This document shows, in pieces, positions 15,597-24,667 of a DNA stretch of 64,000 bases. Each line of letters starts with the position of its first letter. Within the stretch, counting starts at the first letter, position 1. The stretch is from NCBI RefSeq assembly GCF_035712165.1, contig NZ_DASTBH010000485.1, positions 1 to 64,000 of the forward strand, given 5' to 3'. The notes beneath the pieces were generated by a model. The model ran no database searches and was not told the origin of the DNA. It saw only the letters and a list, made by a program, of their open reading frames with translations. The stretch is from DASYTH01 sp035712165 (lineage in GTDB: Bacteria; Actinomycetota; Actinomycetes; Mycobacteriales; Pseudonocardiaceae). The position numbers and the translations under genes are program-made.

Positions 15597-16993
15597 CCGA
15601 GCCCGTCGTCGAGCGGATCCCGGTCGCCTTCTCCGGGCCCGGCGCCGGCACCGCGCCGCTGACCTGGGGGCAGAAGGCGATCCTGCAGGACATGCGGGCG
15701 ACCGGCTGGCCGCACAACAACAGCGGGGCGCATCCGGTGCCCGAGGGCGCCACCGTCGAGGACCTGGCGCACCGCCTCGGTGTGCTGATGAGCAGGTTTC
15801 CGGTGCTGCGGATGCGGTTGGCGACCGACGCGGACGGCAGGCCGTGCCAGGTGATCTGCGCCTCCGGCGAGATCGACCTCGAGGTGGCGACGTTCGCCGA
15901 CGACGTGGACCCCCGCGCGCCCATCGACTACGGCAACACCCTGTGGCGCGAATGGCTGATGACCCCGCTCGCTCCGCACACACCGTGGTTGCTGCGCATG
16001 GCGGTGATGCGGCACCGAGATGCCGCGGTGTACATGGTGCTCGCGGTCAACAGCGTGGTCGCCGACGGCACCGGCACCCTGCTGTTCATGTCGGACCTCG
16101 GAATCGGAGAGCTGGCCGGGCGCAAGGTGGACGGGGACGCGATCGGAACCCTCGAACTGGCCCGGCGGGAGCAGACGCCCCAGGCCCGCCGGGTCAGTGA
16201 GCGCGCCATGCGTTACTGGGCGGGGCACCTGCGATCGCTGCCGCCGAAGACGTTCGGCGAGCCCCGCTATCCCGGCCGGCTCGGCGAGCGCTTCTGGCAC
16301 GGGCGGTTCAACTCGCCCGCGGCGTACCTGGCCGTGCTCGCCATCGCCGAGCGGACCCGCACGGACACCTCGCGGGTGCTGCTCGCGGTGATCGCCATCG
16401 CGATCGGGCGGGCCACCGGCATCGACCCGCTGACCACGAACGTCATCGTGAGCAACCGGTTCCGGCCGGGCTTCGCCGAGGTCATCGGCCCGCTCGGCCA
16501 GGACTCCGTGCTCACTCTGGACCTCGGCGGCACCGTCGACGACGTGGTCGCCCGGACCCGCCAGGCCGCGATGGTCGCCTGGCTGCACGGCTACTACGAC
16601 CCGGACCAGCTCGACGAGCTGACCGCCCGCCTCGACGCCGAGCGCGGTCACCCGGCGCGGATAACCTGCCGGTACAACGACCGCAGGCTGACCACCCGCC
16701 CGCCGTCCGAGGAGGTGGCCCAGGGCGCCGCCGTGACCCCGGAGATGATCCGGGCGAAGCTGGGGGAGACCTTCCTGGTGTGGGACGGAACCGTCGACCA
16801 CCTGCCCGAGCAGGCCTTCATCAACGTCGAGAACCATCCCGAGACCGTGTACCTGCAACTCGTCTGGGACATGGCCGTCTTCACCACCGAGCAGGTCGAA
16901 ACCCTGCTGCGCGGTGTGGAAGAGGTGGCCATCGAGGCCGCCTTCAACCCCGCCGCGCCTACCCGGGTGACTCCGGGTCAGGTATCCGGTTAG
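15593..16993 (+). CDS. Condensation-domain-like protein lacking both active-site histidines
   Basis: 466 residues, about the size of one NRPS condensation domain without extra modules. Recognisable landmarks: 'PLTWGQKAILQDM' at the N-terminus, 'VIVSNRFRPGFAEVIGPLGQD' in the C-lobe. The HHxxxDG motif is N153-S-V-V-A-D158-G159, so both His are replaced while the structural Asp and Gly remain. It is only distantly related to the two long C-like proteins of this cluster. It is translationally coupled to the ACP-KAS II pair. It may be a catalytically altered acyl transferase, a structural partner of the ketosynthase, or an inactive carrier-binding protein. Confidence 0.78.
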   Translation: MTEPVVERIPVAFSGPGAGTAPLTWGQKAILQDMRATGWPHNNSGAHPVPEGATVEDLAHRLGVLMSRFPVLRMRLATDADGRPCQVICASGEIDLEVATFADDVDPRAPIDYGNTLWREWLMTPLAPHTPWLLRMAVMRHRDAAVYMVLAVNSVVADGTGTLLFMSDLGIGELAGRKVDGDAIGTLELARREQTPQARRVSERAMRYWAGHLRSLPPKTFGEPRYPGRLGERFWHGRFNSPAAYLAVLAIAERTRTDTSRVLLAVIAIAIGRATGIDPLTTNVIVSNRFRPGFAEVIGPLGQDSVLTLDLGGTVDDVVARTRQAAMVAWLHGYYDPDQLDELTARLDAERGHPARITCRYNDRRLTTRPPSEEVAQGAAVTPEMIRAKLGETFLVWDGTVDHLPEQAFINVENHPETVYLQLVWDMAVFTTEQVETLLRGVEEVAIEAAFNPAAPTRVTPGQVSG

Positions 16994-17002
16994 CCGGCGT
17001 GG

Positions 17003-18208
17003 TCAGGTATCCCAGGTCACGGGCAGCGTTTCGAGGCTGCGGACGACGAGACCGGGTTTGAAGCGGAGCTCCGCCTCGGGGACGGCGGGGCGCAGGCCGG
17101 GCAGGCGGCGGAGCAGGGCGCCGAGGGCCTCTTCGAGCTCCATCTGGGCGAGGGCGGCGCCGATGCAGTAGTGCGGGCCGGCGCCGAAACCGAGGTGTGG
17201 GTTGGCGGTTCGGGTGAGGTCGAGCCGGTCGGGTTCGGCGAACACGGCGGGGTCGCGGTTGGCGGAGACCACGGCGGGCAGGACGGCCGATCCGGCGGGG
17301 AGGGTGAGTCCGCCGAGCTCGACCTGCTCGGTGGTGACCCGGGGCAGGAGAATTCCGTTCTCGCCCAACTGGATGTAGCGGGTGAGCTCGTCCACCGCGC
17401 GGGACATCGCGACGGGGTCGTCCGGACGCAGCTGGGCGAGCTGGTCGGGATTCTGGTGCAGGACAAGGAGGAACAGGTTGATCTGGTTGGTGGTCGACTC
17501 GTGGCCCCCGGCCAGGATGCCGGCGGTGACCGAGATCAGCTCGGCCTCGGTCAGGTCGTCCTCGGCGTCCCACGCCGCGATGAGCGCGCTCATCAGGTCG
17601 TCGCCGGGGCGCTCGCGGCGCCGCTCGATCAGCTCGCCGAAGGCGGCGAGGGCGGCCCGAGGAGTGTCCGGGTCGGCCTCCCAGTCTGCGACGAGGGCGT
17701 CGGACCACTCCTTGACCCGGCCCTGGTCCTCCTCGGCCACCCCGAAGAGCTTGCTGATCACGTAGATCGGCAGCGGCGCGGAGACGTGGGTGATCAGGTC
17801 GACGGGTGGGCCGGCGGCCACCATCCGGTCGATCATCCCGTCCAGCAGCCGGGCGACGACCGGACGCAGCCGCTCGACCCGGCGGGCCGTGAACGCGCTG
17901 TTGACCACCCGCCGCATCCTGGTGTGCCGCGGCGGATCGATGCCCAGCAGCGAATCGGAGGCCAGCGAGCCGAGCTCTCCGGTCGGGCGGTCCGGCCCGG
18001 ACGCGGCGGCCCGGCTGAACCGCGGGTCGGTGAACACCCGGCGCACGTCGGCGTGCCGGGTGGCCAGGTAGGCGACCGTCCCGTCGGGTAGCTCGATCCG
18101 GGGCACCGGGTGGGAGTCGCGCAGCCGCGCGTAGTCCGGTGAGATCTGGTAGCTCGCCGGGGCGGGCGTGAGCGGGAATCGGATCGGCGCCGGCTCCGGC
18201 CGTGTCAC
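17003..18208 (-). CDS. Cytochrome P450 monooxygenase
   Basis: 401 residues, typical soluble actinomycete P450. I-helix oxygen-binding motif AGGHESTTNQ (about 235), K-helix ExxR in DELTRYI (about 275), and the heme loop GFGAGPHYCIGAALAQ with proximal Cys near residue 348. All essential residues are present, so it should be active with a cellular ferredoxin/reductase; none is encoded nearby. GTG start overlaps the stop of the glycosyltransferase gene. The ends of this gene and of the condensation-like gene converge with only nine bases between them. Confidence 0.93.
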   Translation of the reverse strand: MTRPEPAPIRFPLTPAPASYQISPDYARLRDSHPVPRIELPDGTVAYLATRHADVRRVFTDPRFSRAAASGPDRPTGELGSLASDSLLGIDPPRHTRMRRVVNSAFTARRVERLRPVVARLLDGMIDRMVAAGPPVDLITHVSAPLPIYVISKLFGVAEEDQGRVKEWSDALVADWEADPDTPRAALAAFGELIERRRERPGDDLMSALIAAWDAEDDLTEAELISVTAGILAGGHESTTNQINLFLLVLHQNPDQLAQLRPDDPVAMSRAVDELTRYIQLGENGILLPRVTTEQVELGGLTLPAGSAVLPAVVSANRDPAVFAEPDRLDLTRTANPHLGFGAGPHYCIGAALAQMELEEALGALLRRLPGLRPAVPEAELRFKPGLVVRSLETLPVTWDT

Positions 18209-19377
18209 GCGCGGGCTCCTTCCGCCTCGACGAGTTCGGCGAGCGATCCGGCCACCTCGGCGGGCGCCGGCATCGCGTGGATCCGGTCCCGCATCAGCCC
18301 GGCCGCGGCCCGCCAGGGACCGTCGCCGGCCAGCGTGCCCACGGTGTCGCGCACGGTCGCCGCGTCCGGGTTGTCCAGCCAGGTCCCGGCTCCCGTCGCG
18401 GCGAGCCGCTCGGCGTTGAAGTGCTCGTCGGTGATCTGCGGCAGGATCAGTTGCGGCACACCGTAAACGAGTGCGGTCATGATCGTGCCGGCGCCGCCGT
18501 GCTGAACGAACGCGGCGCAGGTGGGCAGCACCAGGCGCAGCGCGATCGGCGAGTCGGGCACCCGGACGTTGTCCGGCAGCGGCCCGAGGGTTTCCCGATG
18601 GGCCGGCATCACGGCCACGACCACCTCGACGTCCAGTTCGGCCACCCCCCGGATGACCTCGGTCAGTTCCGTCCGTTCGGACAGGCCCGGGCCTGCCACC
18701 GTGCCGCCGGTGACGCAGACCCGCGGGCGTGCCGGCGGTTCGTGCAACCAGGCCGGCAGCACGGCCGTGCCGTTGTAGGGCACGTACCGGATCGGCCGGC
18801 TCGGGCCGGCGAGCGGCACCTGCATCGGCGGCGGCACCGGGTCGAGCATCATCGTGCCGGTCAGGCTGACCTCGGATGCGGCCAGACCGAACCGGTTCGC
18901 CAGCGGCCCGACCACCGCTTCGGTGTCCAGCCGCAGGCTCACCGTGTAGTCCGGCCCCCACAGCGCCAGCACGCCCGGCACGCCCAGTGCGGCGGCGGCG
19001 ATCGGGGCCGCAAGGTTGAACGGTTCCCAGACAACCAGATCCGGCCGATAGGACCGTCCGAACGCGACCAAATCGTCCAACAGCGCATCGGCCATCCGGA
19101 CCACACCGCCGTCCGGGCTGATCCGCGGTTCGAGGGAACCGTCGTCACCGTTCGCCTCGAACCGGCCCACCTTTCCGATGCGGCCGCTGAACACGGAGGC
19201 GAAGTCGACGTCCGCGCCCAGGGGCACCGCGGCGAGCCCGGCGCCGGTGATGACGCCGGTCATCGACGGGTGGCTGGCGACCAGCACCTCATGCCCCGCG
19301 GCCCGCAGCCCCCAGGCGAGCGGCACCAGGGAGTAGAAGTGCGAACGCCAGCCCCAGGTCGACATCAGAATCCGCAT
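18205..19377 (-). CDS. GT1-family glycosyltransferase (antibiotic type)
   Basis: 390 residues. N-terminal acceptor domain begins MRILMSTWGWRSHFYSLVPL. The C-terminal nucleotide-sugar domain carries FVQHGGAGTIMTAL (about 290), the HGG signature of macrolide- and glycopeptide-type glycosyltransferases, followed by PQLILPQITDEHFNAERL. It should transfer a sugar from an NDP-sugar to a hydroxyl of the cluster product. No NDP-sugar biosynthesis gene is found in this window, so the donor must come from elsewhere. First gene of a two-gene leftward unit with the P450, and divergent from a second P450. Confidence 0.9.
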   Translation of the reverse strand: MRILMSTWGWRSHFYSLVPLAWGLRAAGHEVLVASHPSMTGVITGAGLAAVPLGADVDFASVFSGRIGKVGRFEANGDDGSLEPRISPDGGVVRMADALLDDLVAFGRSYRPDLVVWEPFNLAAPIAAAALGVPGVLALWGPDYTVSLRLDTEAVVGPLANRFGLAASEVSLTGTMMLDPVPPPMQVPLAGPSRPIRYVPYNGTAVLPAWLHEPPARPRVCVTGGTVAGPGLSERTELTEVIRGVAELDVEVVVAVMPAHRETLGPLPDNVRVPDSPIALRLVLPTCAAFVQHGGAGTIMTALVYGVPQLILPQITDEHFNAERLAATGAGTWLDNPDAATVRDTVGTLAGDGPWRAAAGLMRDRIHAMPAPAEVAGSLAELVEAEGARA

Positions 19378-19423
19378 CGCTCACTCTAACCCGCCGGTCG
19401 AAGCCAGGAGAATCCGTTGACGT

Positions 19424-19439
19424 GGCACGGATTCGTGCC
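19424..19439. promoter_or_regulatory. Inverted repeat in the GT / P450 divergent gap
   Basis: GGCACG-GATT-CGTGCC has perfect six-base arms and lies 15 bases upstream of the chosen ATG of the second P450. It may be an operator or a leader hairpin. A GGAGG ribosome site overlaps the region just downstream. Confidence 0.35.
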
Positions 19440-19454
19440 GGAGGCTTACCGTCC

Positions 19455-20624
19455 ATGGCCGTCGTTTCCGAGCTGCGCGAATATCCGTTCACGCCGTTCA
19501 CGGGCGATCTCCCGGACGAACTGCTCGACATGATCGAGTCGAACCCGGTGAGCCGGGTGCGGTTGCCGGACGGCCAGCCGGCCTGGCTCGTGCTCTCCTA
19601 CGCGGACTGCTGCACGGTCCTGTCCGACCGGCGGTTCTCCCGCCTCCCGCCGGGCGCCGGGCCGGGCGGGGACGAACCCCGGGATCTGAACATGGACGGG
19701 CCGGCGCACTCGGCGGTGCGCCGGGTGGGCAGCCGGGCGTTCACCGCGCGCCGCATCGACAGCTACCGGCCCCGGGTGCAGCGGATCATCGACGACCTGA
19801 TCGACGCCATGGTCGCCGGCCCCCGGCCGGCCGACCTGGTCAGCGGTCTGATCGCGCCGCTGCCGTTGCTCGTGATCTGCGAGGTGATCGGGGTGCCGGC
19901 GGCCGACCGGCAGCGGTTCCACGGCTGGCTCGCCGGCCTCAACTCGGTGCTCACCTACAACTCCACGGAAGCCGCGAAGGAACTGTGGGTGTACCTGTCG
20001 GCGCACCTGGCCGCCAGGCGCACGGCCCCCGGCGACGATCTGCTCTCGGTGTGGCTGGACGGGCAGGACGAGCACGGGCTGACCGACCACGAGCTGACCG
20101 TGCTGGCGATGGGCCTGCTGCGCGGCGGTTTGGAGGTCAACTCCACCGCCGCCGGGTTGCGCGCCTTGTTCCTGCATCCCGAGCAGCTGGCGAAGGTGTT
20201 GCGCCAGCCGGAGAAGATCGGCGCGGCGATCGACGAGATCCTCCGGTACACCGCGGTCAGCAGCATGTTCCGGGTCCAGGTGGTGACCGAGGACCTCTCG
20301 CTCGGCGGGGTGGCGATGCGGGCCGGTGAACGCGTGATGGCCATTCCGTGGGTAGGTAACCGCGATCCCCGGATCTTCCCCGAACCCAACGTGTTCGACA
20401 TCGACCGCAAACCGACCGTGCCGCATCTCGCGTTCGGCTACGGCCCGCACTTCTGCCTGGGCACGGCACTGGCCAAGATGCAGGTCGAACTGTCCACCGC
20501 GACCCTGTTGCGCCGGCTGCCCGGGCTGGCCCCGGCGGTCCCGATCGACGAACTGCCCTGGCGGCACGACCGGATCAACGGCGGCATCGTGTCGTTTCCG
20601 GTTGTCTGGCAGGAGGATCAGTAG
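19455..20624 (+). CDS. Cytochrome P450 monooxygenase
   Basis: 389 residues. Heme loop AFGYGPHFCLGTALAKM with the proximal Cys near residue 337, ExxR in DEILRYT (about 267). The I-helix reads RGGLEVNSTAAG where the usual acid/alcohol pair is shifted (E-V-N-S-T), so its oxygen-activation geometry may differ. ATG chosen because GGAGG lies ten bases upstream; an in-frame GTG 33 bases earlier is less likely. Divergent from the glycosyltransferase and convergent with the TauD-like dioxygenase, whose end it overlaps by seven bases. It probably hydroxylates the terpenoid or peptide part of the product. Confidence 0.92.
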   Translation: MAVVSELREYPFTPFTGDLPDELLDMIESNPVSRVRLPDGQPAWLVLSYADCCTVLSDRRFSRLPPGAGPGGDEPRDLNMDGPAHSAVRRVGSRAFTARRIDSYRPRVQRIIDDLIDAMVAGPRPADLVSGLIAPLPLLVICEVIGVPAADRQRFHGWLAGLNSVLTYNSTEAAKELWVYLSAHLAARRTAPGDDLLSVWLDGQDEHGLTDHELTVLAMGLLRGGLEVNSTAAGLRALFLHPEQLAKVLRQPEKIGAAIDEILRYTAVSSMFRVQVVTEDLSLGGVAMRAGERVMAIPWVGNRDPRIFPEPNVFDIDRKPTVPHLAFGYGPHFCLGTALAKMQVELSTATLLRRLPGLAPAVPIDELPWRHDRINGGIVSFPVVWQEDQ

Positions 20625-21481
20625 CCTTCGACGGCGTTCACCGAGTCCGGCCAGTAGCGCTGGCCGGGCGGGGCGACGTAGTGCTCCCAGCGCGGCGGGT
20701 TGCCGGTGGGCTCGTCGCCGAGGATGGTGATCCGCTGACCCCGGCGGGGTTCGCTGTAGTCGTTGACCGCGTAGTGCATGGTCACCCGGTTGTCCCACAT
20801 GGCGACGTCACCGGCGCGCCAGTGGTACCGGCAGCTGAACTGGGGGCCCTCGGAGAACCGGAACAGGTACTCCAGCAGCGCGTCGCTCTCGTGCCGGGTC
20901 AACTGCGGGATGTGCGAGGTGAACAGCCGGTTGACGTACAGGGAGCGGCGCCCGGTCTCCGGGTGCACCCGGACCACCGGGTGCTCGGCCCGGCTGCTGT
21001 ACTCGTTGCCGACCCGGATCGTGTGGATCGCGGTCAGCCCGTCGAGGAGGTCGCGCAAGGGCTGCGACAGCGACTCGTACACCAGGCACTGGTTGGTCCA
21101 CATCGTGTCGCCGCCGGGGGACGGAACCTTGATCAGGTGCAGGATCGAGGCGATCGGCGGGCTCTGGTGGAAGGTCATGTCGGTGTGCCAGACATCGACC
21201 TTGGCGCCGTCCTCCGAGTCGATGATCACGATCTCCGGATGACCGTCCAGCCTGGGCAGATACGGGTGCAGCTCGACCTCGCCGAACCGCCGGCCGAAGG
21301 CGATGTGCGCCTCGGGCGTCAGATTCTCCTGCCCGGCCAGGAAGATCACCTGGTGGCGCAGCAACCGGTCGTGGATGAGGTGGAACTCGTCGTCGGTGAG
21401 CGTGTTGAGGTCGATGCCGTGGATCTGCGCGCCGAGGGCGCCCGTGGACAGCCGGACCTCCGGCGCGGTCACACTGGTCAT
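20618..21481 (-). CDS. TauD/TfdA-family Fe(II)/2-oxoglutarate dioxygenase
   Basis: 287 residues. The HxD metal motif is VDVWHTDMTFHQSPP (about 100), the distal His is in VTMHYAVNDY (about 245) and the 2-oxoglutarate-binding Arg is in RRGQRITIL. All facial-triad residues are present. Members hydroxylate or desaturate amino acids, taurine-like compounds or nucleotides; in biosynthetic clusters they often hydroxylate an amino-acid precursor. ATG start chosen to match the family N-terminus; a GTG 36 bases upstream is possible. Divergent from the second O-methyltransferase. Confidence 0.9.
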   Translation of the reverse strand: MTSVTAPEVRLSTGALGAQIHGIDLNTLTDDEFHLIHDRLLRHQVIFLAGQENLTPEAHIAFGRRFGEVELHPYLPRLDGHPEIVIIDSEDGAKVDVWHTDMTFHQSPPIASILHLIKVPSPGGDTMWTNQCLVYESLSQPLRDLLDGLTAIHTIRVGNEYSSRAEHPVVRVHPETGRRSLYVNRLFTSHIPQLTRHESDALLEYLFRFSEGPQFSCRYHWRAGDVAMWDNRVTMHYAVNDYSEPRRGQRITILGDEPTGNPPRWEHYVAPPGQRYWPDSVNAVEGY

Positions 21482-21556
21482 CGGCCCATTCTGTGCCACG
21501 GCAACGGAAAGGTCCACGCCTTGACGGCGGCTCGCGGAGTCGGGAAGGCTACTCCG

Positions 21557-22558
21557 ATGCTATCCGGCGATCCGGCCGCGCGACTCGACCTGCTCACCGA
21601 CCTCGCGACCCCGCTGGCCGTACGCACGGCGGTCACACTGCGGGTACCGGAGAAGGTCGCGGGCGGCACGACGAAGCTCGACGACCTGGCCACGGCGTGC
21701 GCGGCCGACCGGGACGCGCTCGGCCGGCTGTTGCGCTATCTGGCCCATCGCGGGGTGTTCGTCGAGGTGTCGCCGGATGTGTTCGGACTGACCGAGGTCG
21801 GCGAGTTGCTCTGCGACCGCAGCGCCGGCGGTTACGGCACCCGCCTGGACCTCGACGGACTCGCCGCCCGGCTGGATCTGGCGGTCCTCGGCCTGCCGCA
21901 CGCCGTTCGGTCCGGGGGGCCGGGTTACGCCGCCGTGCACGGTCGCGAGCTCTGGGCCGACCTCGATGCCACGCCGGAGTTTCGGGCGCACTTCGACGAG
22001 TTGATGGAGAGTCTGCAACGGACCACCGCGCCCGAGGTGGCGGCGCGCTATCCGTGGCCGGAGATCGGCACGGTCGCCGACGTCGGCGGCGGTTCCGGCG
22101 CGCTGCTGGCCGAACTCCTGACCGCGCACCCGCACCTGCGCGGCATTCTGGTCGACCGGGCCGAGCCGGTGGCGACGGCGGCGCGGAGGTTCGCCGACCG
22201 CGGGCTCGCCGACCGGGTCGAGTTGGTGGCCGGGGACTTCTTCCAGCCGCTGCCGCCGGGCGCCGACGTCTACCTGATCTCCCGGGCGCTCACCGACTGG
22301 AACGACGGGGACGCGACCGCGATCCTGCGCCGGTGCGCGGAAGCCGCCGGGCCGGACGGGCGGATCCTGATCGTCGAGGTGCTGCCGACCGAACCGCATG
22401 TGCCCCATCTGTCCTCCTACGATCTGCGGATGCTGGTCGAGGTCGGCGGCCGGGAGCGCGGTCTGGACGACTACGTGGTCCTGGCCGCGGCGGCCGGGCT
22501 CGCGCCACGCCGAAATTTTCGGGGCGCGGCCGGATTGACGTTGATGGAGTTCGGCTGA
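21557..22558 (+). CDS. SAM-dependent O-methyltransferase (Methyltransf_2 family)
   Basis: 333 residues. SAM motif TVADVGGGSGALLAEL near residue 175. The usual catalytic His region reads ALTDWNDGDATAILRRC where the paralog at the left flank has IHDWDDD, so the general-base His is replaced by Thr. This suggests either proximity-driven methylation or non-methyltransferase chemistry, as known for some members of this family. A GGGAAGG ribosome site precedes the ATG. It lies just upstream of the isoprenoid operon, 79 bases away, and may act on that product. Confidence 0.88.
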   Translation: MLSGDPAARLDLLTDLATPLAVRTAVTLRVPEKVAGGTTKLDDLATACAADRDALGRLLRYLAHRGVFVEVSPDVFGLTEVGELLCDRSAGGYGTRLDLDGLAARLDLAVLGLPHAVRSGGPGYAAVHGRELWADLDATPEFRAHFDELMESLQRTTAPEVAARYPWPEIGTVADVGGGSGALLAELLTAHPHLRGILVDRAEPVATAARRFADRGLADRVELVAGDFFQPLPPGADVYLISRALTDWNDGDATAILRRCAEAAGPDGRILIVEVLPTEPHVPHLSSYDLRMLVEVGGRERGLDDYVVLAAAAGLAPRRNFRGAAGLTLMEFG

Positions 22559-22566
22559 TCGCTCGC

Positions 22567-22595
22567 TTGTGACCGGAATTGGCGCGTCGTACGGT
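22567..22595 (+). promoter_or_regulatory. Candidate promoter of the isoprenoid operon
   Basis: TTGTGA and TACGGT separated by 17 bases resemble a housekeeping actinomycete promoter (TTGAC-like / TANNNT). It sits 43 bases upstream of the polyprenyl synthase ATG in the only intergenic gap of this stretch. Prediction by eye only. Confidence 0.4.
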
Positions 22596-22637
22596 CGCCT
22601 TGGGTGGCAACATCACCATTCTCGAAGGGTGGACCCA

Positions 22638-23663
22638 ATGGCCGTCGCCGATTCCACTTCCAGGCCGGATCAGTCCTTCATCGAAGGCCTCGCCCGCAGC
22701 GAGTCGGCCCGGTTGCTGCGGGCGAAGCTGGGTCATCGCTGGCCGGAGACGACCGACGAACTCGATGTGATCACCCGGTACGCACTGCTACCCGCCGGCA
22801 AGCTGCTCCGGCCGTTGCTGGCGCTGCACGCCGCGGAGGCGGTCGGCGGGAATCCGGCGGATCTCCTGGTGGCTGCGCTGGGCCTGGAGTATCTGCATGC
22901 CGCGACCCTGGTGCACGACGACATCATCGACGGTGACGCGGTGCGGCGCGGCCGGCCCTCGGTTCCGGCCGCGTACGGCGTGCCGAACGCCATCGTCGTC
23001 GGCGACCACCTGATCTTCGGCGCCTTCGAGTCCATTGTGGAGGAACCCTGGGTCGCGTCGCCGGCCAGGGTGATCGCCGCCGTCGGCGAGCTGGCCGAGG
23101 CCGGACGGGACCTGTGCCGGGGGCAGACGCTGGAATCCCAGCTGGTAGGCGACATCGAGGCCGGCGCCCGGTGGTACCCGGAGATGATCCGGCGCAAGAC
23201 CGGGACGCTGTTTCGGACCGCGTGCCACATCGGGGCGACGCTCGGCGGCGGGAACGCCGACGCCATCTCCGGGCTCGCCGCCTACGGGGAGCACATCGGC
23301 ATCGCCTTCCAGATCCGGGATGACCTGCTTTCCTTCGTGGCCACACCGGAACAGACCGGAAAGTCCGCCACGAGCGACCTGACCAACGGGCGCCCGACGC
23401 TGCCGCTGATCCTCGCCTACCAGGCGGCCGGCGACGCCGACCGCGCCGAGTTGTGCGCGGTGCTCGCCCGCCGGGGCGCGGGCCCCCGCGACCTGGCCTG
23501 GCTCCGTGATCTCGTCGCGAACACCGGCGCGGTGGCCGGCGCGTACCGCCAGATGGCCGGGCACGTCGAGCGCGCCGTCACCGAGTTGGCGGTGCTGAGC
23601 CCGTCCCCGAGCGTCACCGTGCTCACGGGCATCGCGCGGTGGACGACGAGCCAGAACCTGTGA
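22638..23663 (+). CDS. Polyprenyl diphosphate synthase (GGPP-synthase type)
   Basis: 341 residues, all-alpha trans-prenyltransferase. First Asp-rich motif LVHDDIIDGDAVRRGRPS (about 94-111), second motif FQIRDDLLSFV (about 228), where the last Asp of DDxxD is Ser, and TSDLTNGRPTLPLI. It condenses isopentenyl diphosphate with allylic diphosphates; chain length (C20 or C25 being likely) cannot be fixed by eye. The two residues before the first motif (LV, following LHAAT) are small to medium, which does not suggest a C15 stop. An AAGGGTGG site precedes the ATG. First gene of a five-gene coupled operon that supplies the terpenoid moiety. Confidence 0.93.
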   Translation: MAVADSTSRPDQSFIEGLARSESARLLRAKLGHRWPETTDELDVITRYALLPAGKLLRPLLALHAAEAVGGNPADLLVAALGLEYLHAATLVHDDIIDGDAVRRGRPSVPAAYGVPNAIVVGDHLIFGAFESIVEEPWVASPARVIAAVGELAEAGRDLCRGQTLESQLVGDIEAGARWYPEMIRRKTGTLFRTACHIGATLGGGNADAISGLAAYGEHIGIAFQIRDDLLSFVATPEQTGKSATSDLTNGRPTLPLILAYQAAGDADRAELCAVLARRGAGPRDLAWLRDLVANTGAVAGAYRQMAGHVERAVTELAVLSPSPSVTVLTGIARWTTSQNL

Positions 23664-24667
23664 AAGTAGGGGAGGTGCTGCGGGCGCATGTCGAGACGTG
23701 GCGCCCCTACACGCTCGGGTACGTCGGGCTGGTCGGGCTCGGCGGCGCCGCGGTGGCCGGCGGCGCCGGGCATCCGTGGGTGCTGCTCGCGGCCTGGGCG
23801 GCGCCGACCGCGGGTTGGCTCGGCGGTCACTACCTCGGCGACTACTTCGACCGCGACCTGGATGCCATCGGCAAGCCGCACCGGCCGATCCCGTCCGGCC
23901 GGCTGAGTCCGCGCACCGCCTTGCTGTGCGGCGCTTTCTGCATCGGCGTGCTGGTCGCCCTCGCGGTGGCCGGGGGCTGGGGGACCCTGGCGGTCGCGCT
24001 GCTCGGCGTGTGCGGGATCGTCGCCTACAGCCGCTGGCTCAAGGCCCGGGGGCTGGCCGGCAACCTGGTCCGGGGCGCGCTCGGCGCGATCGCGCTGATC
24101 TACGGCGCGTGTGCCGTGGGCGTCTGGCCGCCGACCGCGGCACTTGCCCTGTTGCTGGTGCTGGCCGCCTTGTTCTGGTTGCACGACACCATGTCCAACC
24201 TGGTCGGCACGCTGCGCGACGTGGCGGGTGACCGGGCAGGCGGCTACGCCACGCTGCCGGTCCGACGCGGCACCCCGTTCGCGGTCTGGACCGTGTTCTG
24301 GCTCTACGCGGCCATGATCGTGGTCGCGTTCGCGGCGGCCGCGCTGGTCGAAGTGGACGCCCGGCCGGCTTACCTGACCACGGTGGGAATCGTCATGGCG
24401 CTGGGGGTGACCGCGCTGGCCCCGCTGCTCCGGCGGCGCGGCGACCTGCCGGTCGCCGTGGCCCTGCGGGCGCACGAGGTGCTGGTCGTCGAGCGGGTCG
24501 TGCTCGCCTCCGCGGTGGTCGGCGTGGGGCTCGGGCCCGGCGCCCAACTCGGATTGGCCATTCCCATCGTGGCGCTGACCTGGTGGACTCAGTCCGCCAT
24601 GCGTGCACGGCACGAACTGGGCACTACCGCAACGCTTCGTCGAATACCCGTGGAGGACGTCTCATGA
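23639..24667 (+). CDS. UbiA-family membrane prenyltransferase (or UbiA-type terpene cyclase)
   Basis: 342 residues, eight to nine hydrophobic helices. First Asp-rich motif LGDYFDRDLDAIGKPHRP (66-83), equivalent to NDxxDxxxD with Gly67 in place of Asn. The second is LRDVAGDRAGG (about 195). UbiA enzymes attach a polyprenyl chain to an aromatic or other acceptor in the membrane; a subset cyclise prenyl diphosphates instead. GTG start overlaps the synthase gene by 25 bases; another GTG exactly overlapping the synthase stop (23660) is an alternative. Coupling to the synthase and cyclase argues that it uses the synthase product and hands it to the cyclase. Confidence 0.9.
   Translation: MDDEPEPVKVGEVLRAHVETWRPYTLGYVGLVGLGGAAVAGGAGHPWVLLAAWAAPTAGWLGGHYLGDYFDRDLDAIGKPHRPIPSGRLSPRTALLCGAFCIGVLVALAVAGGWGTLAVALLGVCGIVAYSRWLKARGLAGNLVRGALGAIALIYGACAVGVWPPTAALALLLVLAALFWLHDTMSNLVGTLRDVAGDRAGGYATLPVRRGTPFAVWTVFWLYAAMIVVAFAAAALVEVDARPAYLTTVGIVMALGVTALAPLLRRRGDLPVAVALRAHEVLVVERVVLASAVVGVGLGPGAQLGLAIPIVALTWWTQSAMRARHELGTTATLRRIPVEDVS

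Noticed and set aside
19422..19455. GTG at 19422 as start of the second P450
   Set aside because: No ribosome site upstream and it overlaps the inverted repeat; the ATG at 19455 has GGAGG upstream and gives a normal P450 N-terminus.
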